NCBI GenBank assembly: GCA_030689845.1
Contig: JAUYHV010000147.1
Coordinates: forward strand, 1-5,000
Direction of reading: 5' to 3'
DNA length: 5,000 nucleotides
Source of the DNA: Dehalococcoidia bacterium
GTDB lineage: Bacteria > Chloroflexota > Dehalococcoidia > JACQUA01
In this document: positions 1 to 5,000 of the stretch, in pieces
How positions within the stretch are numbered: the first letter of the stretch is position 1
Layout of the letters: every line of letters begins with the position of its first letter
Program-made: the position numbers and the translations under genes
Notes under the pieces: generated by a model
The model's database searches: none
Seen by the model: only the letters and a program-made list of their open reading frames with translations
Told to the model about the DNA's origin: nothing

Positions 1-352
1 CGCCGGCAGGCGCGGTGCTCTTAAGCTCACCCCACCATTTGTCATAGAGCCGGCCTGCGTGAGCAAGGTCTTTCGGACTGGGCATCGGACCTGCCAAAGC
101 CTCTTCCACAGCTTTATCAATCTGGCCAACCGTGGCTGAAGCGCCATCCTTCCCAGCGGGGCCGGTTGAACCAGGAGATCCGGCAACGCCCCGAGGACCG
201 GCGGGACCGGCAGGGCCGGCAGAGCCGGCAGGGCCGACTGAACCGGCGGGGCCTTGGGTGCCCTGAGAGCCCGAGGGACCGGCACAGGCCGCCAGGATTA
301 GCGTCAAGGCCAAAGACAGGACTAACAACAACTTGACCCAATTCTTATTCAT
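1..352 (-). CDS. Collagen-like lipoprotein, N-terminal part (gene runs off left edge)
   Basis: This is the first 117 residues of an exported lipoprotein; the frame is open to base 1. The start is ATG at 352-350, with a GGAGG ribosome binding site 7 bases upstream. Residues 1-23 form a lipoprotein signal: MNKNWVK, a hydrophobic core, and the lipobox LAAC with Cys23 as the predicted lipidated residue. From Gly25 to about residue 72 there are 16 unbroken Gly-X-Y triplets (GPA, GSA, GPR, GKD and similar), the collagen-like pattern that forms triple-helical stalks in bacterial surface proteins. A short linker (residues 73-95) leads to AHAGRLYDKWWGEL at 97-110. I associate this segment with the start of c-type cytochrome-like domains in anaerobes, but no CXXCH haem motif lies inside the window, so that assignment is tentative. 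The protein is probably a surface-anchored stalk carrying a redox or binding domain. It lies downstream of, and in the same direction as, a two-component system that may regulate it. Confidence 0.8.
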   Translation of the reverse strand, partial: MNKNWVKLLLVLSLALTLILAACAGPSGSQGTQGPAGSVGPAGSAGPAGPAGPRGVAGSPGSTGPAGKDGASATVGQIDKAVEEALAGPMPSPKDLAHAGRLYDKWWGELKSTAPAG

Positions 353-356
353 AAAT

Positions 357-399
357 ATACCTCCATTAAATATAGCAATGCGCGGAGGTATTTTATACC
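357..399 (-). promoter_or_regulatory. Possible 5' leader hairpins that could hide the ribosome binding site
   Basis: ATACCTCC (357-364) and GGAGGTAT (384-391) are perfect inverted repeats separated by 19 bases. In the minus-strand transcript the upstream arm would pair with the Shine-Dalgarno sequence of the lipoprotein gene. The same upstream arm also belongs to a second perfect dyad, GGTAT-TTT-ATACC (387-399), so two mutually exclusive hairpins are possible. The minus-strand TATAAAAT at 390-397 also resembles a -10 box; if it is one, transcription would begin near 385 and only part of the stem would be made. This is seen only at the sequence level; function is inferred. Confidence 0.35.
360..364 (-). 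promoter_or_regulatory. Ribosome binding site of the lipoprotein gene
   Basis: The minus strand reads GGAGG here, 7 bases before the ATG at 352, a near-ideal Shine-Dalgarno site that fixes the start. The whole site lies inside one arm of an 8-base inverted repeat (357-364 with 384-391). Confidence 0.75.
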
Positions 400-409
400 G
401 GGACCGGGT

Positions 410-422
410 GGGATAGTATCCC
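410..422. promoter_or_regulatory. Perfect 13-base dyad upstream of the lipoprotein gene (candidate operator)
   Basis: GGGATA-G-TATCCC is a perfect 6+1+6 palindrome, 58 bases upstream of the lipoprotein start. It lies roughly where a -35 region would be for the TATAAA-like box at 392-397 on the minus strand. Its position in the gap between the response regulator gene and the lipoprotein gene makes it a candidate regulator site; which protein would bind is unknown. Confidence 0.35.
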
Positions 423-453
423 GTAAAAGGGGGAATAATACGACACAAAATGG

Positions 454-469
454 CCTAATTAACGTTAGG
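454..469. repeat. Short inverted repeat just downstream of the response regulator gene
   Basis: CCTAA (454-458) and TTAGG (465-469) flank six bases, and the perfect palindrome TAACGTTA (460-467) overlaps it. It lies 20 to 35 bases after the response regulator stop codon. The stem is only 5 bp, AT-rich, and not followed by a clean U-run on the minus strand, so it is a poor intrinsic terminator. It could equally be a binding site or chance. Confidence 0.2.
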
Positions 470-489
470 GCGTAAAGGGGAGATTTTCT

Positions 490-1149
490 TTAACTATCAG
501 GTCCAAGAAACCCGTTGCGCAAGGCATACCTGATGAGTTCAGCCTTGGAGTGAAGGTTCAACTTCTCCATCAGCCTGTCCCTGTGGGTGCGTATGGTGTG
601 AGGGCTTAACCCAAGTTGGTCGGCTATCTGCCGGCTTGTTTTGCCTTCGGCAATGAGAAGGATAACTTCTTTCTCCCTGCCGGAAAGAATGGAATAGCTG
701 TCGGTTTCGTCTCCGTTTTGAGCCCGCTTCAGGTAGTCATGGACAAGTTTGGTAGTCATAGACGGATATATAAATACCTCTCCCCTATGAACGGCACGTA
801 TGGCAGTCAGCAGGTCATTGACGTCGGCACCTTTGAGGACATAACCATAGGCTCCGGCCTGCAGCCCTCGAAAGAGATAATCTTCCCTATCGTGTATGGT
901 CAAGAGGATTACCTTAACCCCGGGTGATGACTTCTGGAGTTGTCTTGTAACCTCCAATCCGCTGATACCGGGTAACCCGATATCCAGGATCACGATGTCC
1001 GGAACCAACTCATTAACCCTGACAACAGCCTCCTCACCATGAGCCGCTTCTCCGACTACATTCATATCGGGTTGTTCCTGCAAGAGGGCAGCAATACCCT
1101 TTCGAATCAGGGTATGGTCATCGCAGAGAAGGACTTTTATCTTATCCAT
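490..1149 (-). CDS. LuxR/NarL-family DNA-binding response regulator
   Basis: This 219-residue cytoplasmic transcription factor has the usual length and order of the NarL/FixJ family. The receiver domain (about 4-120) has the acidic pair Asp10/Asp11, phosphoacceptor Asp56 in VILDIGLPG, Thr84 and Lys106 in YVLKGAD, so the phosphorylation site is complete. The linker (about 121-152) leads to a LuxR-type helix-turn-helix (about 153-217), with LSGREKEVILLIAEG and the recognition-helix region GLSPHTIRTHRDRLMEKL. The start is ATG 1149-1147, because MDKIKVLLCDDH is where receiver domains begin. An upstream ATG at 1215 in the same frame would add 22 residues read out of frame inside the kinase gene. 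The start overlaps the kinase stop by 8 bases (ATGGATAA) with no good ribosome binding site, so translation is probably coupled. The target genes are unknown; the downstream lipoprotein gene is the nearest candidate. Confidence 0.95.
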   Translation of the reverse strand: MDKIKVLLCDDHTLIRKGIAALLQEQPDMNVVGEAAHGEEAVVRVNELVPDIVILDIGLPGISGLEVTRQLQKSSPGVKVILLTIHDREDYLFRGLQAGAYGYVLKGADVNDLLTAIRAVHRGEVFIYPSMTTKLVHDYLKRAQNGDETDSYSILSGREKEVILLIAEGKTSRQIADQLGLSPHTIRTHRDRLMEKLNLHSKAELIRYALRNGFLGPDS

Positions 1150-3001
1150 AGCTCGGTTCCGTTGGCACTTCAAGACGGACCTCAGTACCTTGCCCTGGCC
1201 GGGAAATGATATCAAGTTTGGCTCTCAGAAGTTTGGCTCTTTCTTTCATACCTGTTAGTCCTGCATGGTACTCGCGGTCCCTTTGTGTAACTATATCAAA
1301 GCCCTTTCCATTATCTGAAACTATAATGGTAATTGCCTCCGGCCGGGAAGACACTTTTATAATTGCCTGAGTAGCCCCGGAATGTTTTGTAATGTTATTA
1401 ACGGCTTCCTGGACTATGCGAAACAGGCCGACCTCAACATGGGACGGTAATTTGGGATCATCAGCCTGGATAGTGACTGATATTCCGTTTTTCACAAGGT
1501 GGGTCTCAGCATACCAGCGTAACGCCGGAATCAATCCAAAATCATCCAGCGGGGTAGGACGAAGGTCGAATATCAGGCGTCTGATATCTTCTAAAAGCCT
1601 GGTCGTTAGCTGTTTAGCCTCCAGGACCTTCTGCCTGATAACTGGTGAATCACCCCGACTCTTATCCCGGATGTTATCCAGCATGATGCTCAATGCCGCC
1701 AGGGACTGAGCGGTTTCATCGTGAAGTTCCCTGGCGATTCTCCTCCTCTCTTCTTCCTGGGCGGATATTACCTGTTGCAGGGCTTCACTTAGCTGACTGG
1801 TTCTGTCCATGACCTGTGCTTCCAACTCCTGGTTGGATTGCTCAATTTCCCTCATTGCACCGCTAAGTTTTTGGCGCATCATCTCCAGACTTTCCGAAAG
1901 ACCCACGAGTTCATCCTGAGCTTCAACAGAAACCGGCATAGAGAGCTCACCGCTTGCGATCCGTTCAGCGGCACGGCTGAGATTCACAACTGGCTTGACC
2001 ACACGTCGGGTTGTCCACCAGGTTACACCCATTGCCAACAGGAAACCGGAACCACCTAACAGTACAAACTGTTTACGCAGTTCATTAGGCACGGCTAATA
2101 CCTCGTCCTGGTCCTGCTCCAGAATGAGATAAAGGGGTGAACCGGGAATCGGAGCTGCCGCCAATACATGCCCCTGGTACTCTTCAGTGCCGGGGATTTT
2201 ATGGATTACGGCTCCACTTTCATCGCCGGTAAACAGCGATTTAACAATGGGAAAATGAGAGTTCGGTTTCCCTACTTCGTTATGTGAACCAAAGGTTAAA
2301 AGGGTCAACCCGTCGGGACCAACTACTTCAAGCTGGTACTGGGATTGACCGGACAGCCCCGGCATCAATGTCCCGGGAGTCGGTTCTTCGTTTAAATAAT
2401 ACAGGCTCAGTGTAGAAAAAGAATAAGGACTGCTGATAGGTTCAAGATTTATCAGTGCCTCACCCCATACTTTTCCCCCATCCTCAACCAGTGGATTTGT
2501 TATTAAGACGAACCCCTTGTTTTCACTATCCCAGTAGGGACTTATGCCAGGTACTTTTGGGTTTTGGAGTTCTGCTGGTATCCCGGAATTGGATGAAGGC
2601 ACTGATTGCGACAATCCGGCGGTCATACCGCTACTGTAACGGACCAGGGAGAGGCTGCTTACTTTAAAGAACCGGAACTTGTCCACTTCAGAAATGTGCT
2701 GGTACGCCTCTCTGGCTGCCACATCCAGCGAGAGTTGTTCACTTTCAGGGCCAATGTCTGCCAGGTCCTCCGTAACATCGTCTAAAATATGCTGGAAATC
2801 CTGGGCTATAATTGCAGCTAATCCCTGTACCATAGCCAGGCGCTCCTGTAATACAAGAGCCGTACTTCGCTGTATGGCCTTCACACCAGCATAGGCAAAG
2901 ATACCCAGCATTAATATCAGGCCCACTGCCACATAAAGGGAAATTCTTTTCTGAAGACCGATTCCCCTAAATGGATATGTTAGCCCTGCAACACCCTTCA
3001 T
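1142..3001 (-). CDS. Membrane sensor histidine kinase (Cache-like sensor, HAMP, HisKA_3, HATPase_c)
   Basis: This 619-residue transmembrane kinase senses an external signal and phosphorylates the adjacent regulator. In order: a short cytoplasmic N-terminus, first membrane helix at about 20-42 (LYVAVGLILMLGIFAYAG), an extracytoplasmic sensor region of about 265 residues (45-310) whose size and helical N-terminus suggest a double Cache domain, a second helix at about 312-330, HAMP (about 331-383) and a coiled coil (about 384-422). A HisKA_3 dimerisation segment follows with phosphoacceptor His427 in ARELHDETAQ. The ATPase domain has the N-box QEAVNNITKH (Asn535/536), the G1 box SDNGKGFD (562-569), the G2-like GLTGMKERA (581-589) and a final GQGTEV. 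All catalytic motifs are intact. The start at 3001 has GGAG four bases upstream; the next Met (residue 31) lies inside the first helix, so it is not a better start. The signal cannot be read from sequence; Cache domains generally bind small molecules. Confidence 0.93.
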   Translation of the reverse strand: MKGVAGLTYPFRGIGLQKRISLYVAVGLILMLGIFAYAGVKAIQRSTALVLQERLAMVQGLAAIIAQDFQHILDDVTEDLADIGPESEQLSLDVAAREAYQHISEVDKFRFFKVSSLSLVRYSSGMTAGLSQSVPSSNSGIPAELQNPKVPGISPYWDSENKGFVLITNPLVEDGGKVWGEALINLEPISSPYSFSTLSLYYLNEEPTPGTLMPGLSGQSQYQLEVVGPDGLTLLTFGSHNEVGKPNSHFPIVKSLFTGDESGAVIHKIPGTEEYQGHVLAAAPIPGSPLYLILEQDQDEVLAVPNELRKQFVLLGGSGFLLAMGVTWWTTRRVVKPVVNLSRAAERIASGELSMPVSVEAQDELVGLSESLEMMRQKLSGAMREIEQSNQELEAQVMDRTSQLSEALQQVISAQEEERRRIARELHDETAQSLAALSIMLDNIRDKSRGDSPVIRQKVLEAKQLTTRLLEDIRRLIFDLRPTPLDDFGLIPALRWYAETHLVKNGISVTIQADDPKLPSHVEVGLFRIVQEAVNNITKHSGATQAIIKVSSRPEAITIIVSDNGKGFDIVTQRDREYHAGLTGMKERAKLLRAKLDIISRPGQGTEVRLEVPTEPSYG

Positions 3002-3005
3002 CCCA

Positions 3006-3009
3006 CTCC
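3006..3009 (-). promoter_or_regulatory. Ribosome binding site of the histidine kinase
   Basis: The minus strand reads CCGGAGTGGG immediately before ATG. GGAG is only four bases from the start, a little closer than ideal, but it is the only purine-rich site near this start. Confidence 0.5.
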
Positions 3010-3118
3010 GGTTAAATCTGACATCTGTTTTTCCTTACGGGTTCAGGTTTTTTCAATAAACCACCGTGGATTGTTCTTGTTATCACTAAATACTAACTTG
3101 TTTAAAAACCAAAAGAAA

Positions 3119-3124
3119 ATTATA
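3119..3124 (-). promoter_or_regulatory. Possible -10 box for the kinase-regulator operon
   Basis: TATAAT on the minus strand, a perfect -10 consensus about 118 bases before the kinase start. The best -35-like sequence, TTGATG (3150-3145 minus), is 20 bases away, which is too far for a typical promoter. The promoter is therefore uncertain, or may need an activator. Confidence 0.35.
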
Positions 3125-3265
3125 CTGCAATTCTATCATCCCGGCATCAATTTGTTTCCATTTAATGGATACCATGATACTTTAGTATATAGAAGTTATT
3201 TACCATAGTCTACTTTTAGTCTCAGAGATAAATACTTGGTCAGGTTGTCGGTTTTAGCCCGCGGG

Positions 3266-3294
3266 ATGAATCTGATTCAGATTTACTGTATAAT
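3266..3294 (+). promoter_or_regulatory. Likely promoter of hemC-cobA
   Basis: A perfect -10 box TATAAT lies at 3289-3294. At 17-base spacing the -35 position is ATGAAT (3266-3271), which matches TTGACA at three of six positions. Transcription would begin near 3301, leaving a leader of about 30 bases to the ribosome binding site and start. The weak -35 overlaps a perfect dyad (3267-3279), which suggests a regulated promoter. Confidence 0.55.
3267..3279. promoter_or_regulatory. Perfect dyad over the hemC -35 region (candidate operator)
   Basis: TGAATC-T-GATTCA is a perfect 6+1+6 palindrome covering the -35 position of the putative hemC promoter, a typical place for a repressor or activator site. 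The inner sequence CTGATTCAG (3272-3280) is itself a dyad and recurs exactly at 3375-3383 inside hemC. No matching regulator family could be named from sequence alone. Confidence 0.4.
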
Positions 3295-3317
3295 CTTGCC
3301 CAGACGCAATAAACAAC

Positions 3318-3324
3318 AGGGGGG
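3318..3324 (+). promoter_or_regulatory. Ribosome binding site of hemC
   Basis: AGGGGGG is a strong purine-rich Shine-Dalgarno-like site. With five intervening bases it points to a start codon at about 3330, where the frame reads TTA rather than ATG, GTG or TTG. It is 80 bases from the TTG at 3405, far too far to serve that codon. Confidence 0.65.
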
Positions 3325-3329
3325 ATCCT

Positions 3330-4247
3330 TTAAAAAGCAAATTTATCGCCGGCAGCAGGGGCAGCAGGCTGGCCCTGATTCAGACACGAGCAATAATAGA
3401 CCTGTTGCAGAAAGCCTGCCCGCGCTGCACTTTTACAATCCGCGTTGTTAAAACTGAGGGTGACAAAGAAAGAAGCGCCCCCCTTGCCCAGATGGGCGGA
3501 CAGGGAGTCTTCGTGAAAGAGCTTGAGGAACAACTCCTGTCCGGTTCCATAGACCTGGCAGTTCACAGCCTGAAAGATATGCCTGTACAGCTGCAAAAAG
3601 GCCTGAAAATAGGAGCGTTCCCTGTCAGGGAAGATGCCCGGGACGTCCTTATCAGCCGCTCAGGTTTCAACCTTTCCGGGTTACCTCCTGGCTCAAAAAT
3701 AGGCACAGGGAGCCCCCGGAGGGCCGTCCAGTTAAGGGCGGCCCGGTCCGATTTACAGATTCACGGGATACGGGGAAACGTGGATACCCGCCTGAAAAAA
3801 ATGCGTTCAGGCGAGGTAGATGCGATAATACTGGCAGCCGCGGCCCTCCACCGTATGGGCTGGGCCGACCAGATAACCGAGTATCTTGACCCCGGGATTT
3901 GCCTGCCGGCAGTCGGCCAGGGGTCTTTGGCCATTGAAATAAGGTCGAGGGAAAAGGAACTCGAAGATATTTTGTTGAAGATTAACCATATCCCCACCAG
4001 CCAGGCGGTAACAGCAGAAAGGGCCCTCCTGGCAGGCCTGGGAGGAGGCTGTCACGCACCTATCGCAGCCCATGCGCGGGTAGAAGGGCAGGAAGTTAAA
4101 ATAGAGGGCATGGTCGCCTCCGCGAACGGCTCAACCATATTAAGGGGGACGGAAACAGGCCCGGCCGCATCCCCTGCAGATTCCGGTAAAAAACTGGCTG
4201 ACTACTTTTTAAAAAAAGGTGCCGCAAAACTTCTGGAAAAGCAATGA
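3330..4247 (+). CDS. hemC: Hydroxymethylbilane synthase (porphobilinogen deaminase); start codon anomalous
   Basis: This cytosolic enzyme joins four porphobilinogen molecules into hydroxymethylbilane, the linear precursor of all tetrapyrroles. Counting from 3330 it has 305 residues, normal for the family. The N-terminal motif FIAGSRGSRLALIQT (5-19) carries the conserved Arg/Ser residues. Others are KTEGDK, the catalytic Asp83 in HSLKDMP, the substrate-binding arginines in GTGSPRRAVQLR (about 125-136) and RGNVDTRL (148-155), and Cys241 in GGGCHAPI, which anchors the dipyrromethane cofactor. All expected residues are present. The oddity is the start: the frame has no ATG, GTG or TTG between the stop at 3291 and residue 26. 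The first usable TTG (3405) would delete the conserved N-terminal motif. Homology and the AGGGGGG site at 3318 place the start at the TTA at 3330, so either an altered TTG, a sequence error or a rare start is involved. The 3' end overlaps cobA by ATGA, indicating one operon. Confidence 0.92.
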   Translation, partial: LKSKFIAGSRGSRLALIQTRAIIDLLQKACPRCTFTIRVVKTEGDKERSAPLAQMGGQGVFVKELEEQLLSGSIDLAVHSLKDMPVQLQKGLKIGAFPVREDARDVLISRSGFNLSGLPPGSKIGTGSPRRAVQLRAARSDLQIHGIRGNVDTRLKKMRSGEVDAIILAAAALHRMGWADQITEYLDPGICLPAVGQGSLAIEIRSREKELEDILLKINHIPTSQAVTAERALLAGLGGGCHAPIAAHARVEGQEVKIEGMVASANGSTILRGTETGPAASPADSGKKLADYFLKKGAAKLLEKQ

Positions 4248-5000
4248 ATAAAAAAGGTAAAGTCTATTTCGTTGGCGCAGGTCCCGGAGATCCCGGTCTA
4301 ATTACAGTTAAAGGCAGGGAATGCCTGCTGAAAGGCGAGGTAATTATTTACGACCGCCTGCTGGACCCGCGCATGCTGGAGGTATTTCCTCCCGGAGTTG
4401 AAGCAATATACGCAGGTAAGAGGTCGGGAGCGCATACAATGAAACAGGAGGAGATAAACGCCCTCCTGGTGGAAAAGGCTTCCCGTGGTAAGGTCGTCGT
4501 CAGGCTTAAAGGAGGCGATCCCTTCGTTTTCGGCAGGGGCGGGGAAGAGGCAGAGACCGTGGGTGCGGCGGGAATCCCCTTCGAAATAGTGCCCGGGGTT
4601 ACCGCGGCGGTGGCAGTGCCCTCCTATGCGGGAATACCCATCACCCACAGGAACCTCAGTTCTTCCGTAGCAATTGTTACCGGCCATGAAGACCCTGAAA
4701 AGAATGAGTCCGCCATCAACTGGGCCAAGCTCGCTACCGCAACCGACACCCTCGTTTTCCTCATGGGGATGGAAAACCTCTCGCAGATAGCCAATACCCT
4801 GATAAAAAACGGGCTGCCTCCCGGCACTCCGGCAGCGGTAGTGGCCAACGGGGCCAGTCCCCACCAGCGTACCGTTACAGGAACCGTTGAGAATATAGCT
4901 TCCCGGGCCAGGGAAAAGGGAATTAACCCCCCCGCTATACTGGTTGTGGGTAAAGTAGTACAAATGCGGGACAAACTTTCCTGGTTTGAAACCCGCCCTT
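4244..5000 (+). CDS. cobA: Uroporphyrinogen-III C-methyltransferase, probably fused to HemD; cut by right edge
   Basis: The enzyme transfers two methyl groups from S-adenosylmethionine to uroporphyrinogen III, giving precorrin-2 for siroheme, cobalamin and alternative heme synthesis. The visible 252 residues contain the complete methyltransferase domain: glycine-rich loop VGAGPGDPGLIT (10-21), YDRLLD (36-41), GKRSGAH (58-64), the SAM-binding RLKGGDPFVFGRGGEE (87-102), VPGVTAAVAVPSYAGIP (116-132) and ITHR (133-136). The start ATG 4244 overlaps the hemC stop in ATGA, and a weak GGAAAA lies just upstream, so translation is coupled to hemC. A stand-alone enzyme would end about here, but the frame is still open at base 5000. 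It ends with DKLSWFETRP, which resembles the linker between the CobA and uroporphyrinogen-III synthase (HemD) parts of fused proteins. The fusion is inferred; the HemD part is not visible. Confidence 0.93.
   Translation, partial: MNKKGKVYFVGAGPGDPGLITVKGRECLLKGEVIIYDRLLDPRMLEVFPPGVEAIYAGKRSGAHTMKQEEINALLVEKASRGKVVVRLKGGDPFVFGRGGEEAETVGAAGIPFEIVPGVTAAVAVPSYAGIPITHRNLSSSVAIVTGHEDPEKNESAINWAKLATATDTLVFLMGMENLSQIANTLIKNGLPPGTPAAVVANGASPHQRTVTGTVENIASRAREKGINPPAILVVGKVVQMRDKLSWFETRP

Larger units (their letters stand above)
3002..3329. other. Divergent intergenic region between the kinase and hemC
   Basis: This gap of 328 bases holds no convincing gene; short frames here have no family resemblance. 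It is more AT-rich than its flanks and contains TATAAT boxes facing both ways (3119-3124 minus, 3289-3294 plus), a dyad ATGG-ATA-CCAT (3165-3175), a direct repeat GATAC-CAT-GATAC (3169-3181), two copies of TAGTCT (3207-3222 region), and the dyad at 3267-3279. No riboswitch, T-box or intrinsic terminator was recognised. Confidence 0.7.

Noticed and set aside
171..285. Repetitive CCGGCAGGGCCGG units as a DNA repeat array or CRISPR
   Set aside because: The periodicity is 9 bases or less and is explained by Gly-Pro-Ala codons of the collagen-like region; there are no spacers.
117..341. Minus-strand frame with Arg/Cys/Ser-rich product overlapping the lipoprotein
   Set aside because: It is an alternative frame of the GC-rich collagen-like repeat. 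The lipoprotein frame has a proper ribosome binding site, signal peptide and lipobox.
440..489. Intrinsic terminator after the response regulator gene
   Set aside because: The only stem (CCTAA/TTAGG) is 5 bp and AT-rich without a following U-run, so read-through into the lipoprotein gene cannot be excluded.
1147..1215. Longer response regulator start at 1215, adding 22 residues
   Set aside because: The extra residues are an out-of-frame reading of the kinase's C-terminus and resemble no receiver domain. ATG 1149 gives the canonical receiver N-terminus.
3236..3451. Plus-strand frame opening with TTG at 3236 (ATG at 3266) and running into hemC
   Set aside because: Its product has no family character and is out of frame with hemC. 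It spans the likely promoter. A +1 frameshift into hemC would be needed to give it meaning, with no supporting signal beyond a T/A run.
4298..4963. Long minus-strand frame (221 codons) opposite cobA, and a second at 4624-4974
   Set aside because: Both are antisense shadows of a clearly recognised cobA; their translations are rich in Gly, Cys and His without domain character.

Overview
The window looks like a piece of chromosome from an anaerobic bacterium, probably a Gram-positive-type Bacillota of the Clostridia/Peptococcaceae kind. That placement is an inference. It rests on strong purine-rich ribosome binding sites, the tightly coupled hemC-cobA order, and a CobA C-terminus that looks like a CobA-HemD fusion. 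A Chloroflexota origin is not excluded, because collagen-like lipoproteins with a GRLYDKWW segment and Cache/HAMP/HisKA_3 sensor kinases may occur there too. No mobile element, tRNA, rRNA or CRISPR array is visible.

Layout. Bases 1-3001 carry three genes on the minus strand, read right to left. First is a membrane sensor histidine kinase (3001-1142), then its LuxR/NarL-type response regulator (1149-490, overlapping the kinase by 8 bases). After a 137-base gap comes the start of a lipoprotein (352 to beyond base 1). This lipoprotein has a 16-triplet collagen-like Gly-X-Y stretch straight after the lipidated cysteine, followed by the beginning of another domain that is cut by the window edge. 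Bases 3002-3329 are a divergent intergenic region holding promoter-like sequences for both directions. Bases 3330-5000 carry two genes on the plus strand: hemC (hydroxymethylbilane synthase) and, overlapping it by ATGA, cobA (uroporphyrinogen-III C-methyltransferase), which runs off the right edge.

How the genes work together. The kinase and regulator form a complete two-component system with all phosphotransfer residues present. The regulator is encoded just upstream of the lipoprotein gene and may control it; dyad sequences in the gap fit that idea but do not prove it. HemC and CobA act in tetrapyrrole synthesis. HemC makes the linear tetrapyrrole that is cyclised to uroporphyrinogen III, and CobA methylates uroporphyrinogen III toward precorrin-2, the entry to siroheme, cobalamin and the alternative heme route.

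Points worth a second look: hemC has no ATG/GTG/TTG at the position its homology and ribosome binding site demand (a TTA sits there); the collagen-like lipoprotein has an unusual architecture; a hairpin could hide the ribosome binding site of the lipoprotein gene; and perfect dyads lie in the promoter regions of hemC and of the lipoprotein gene.
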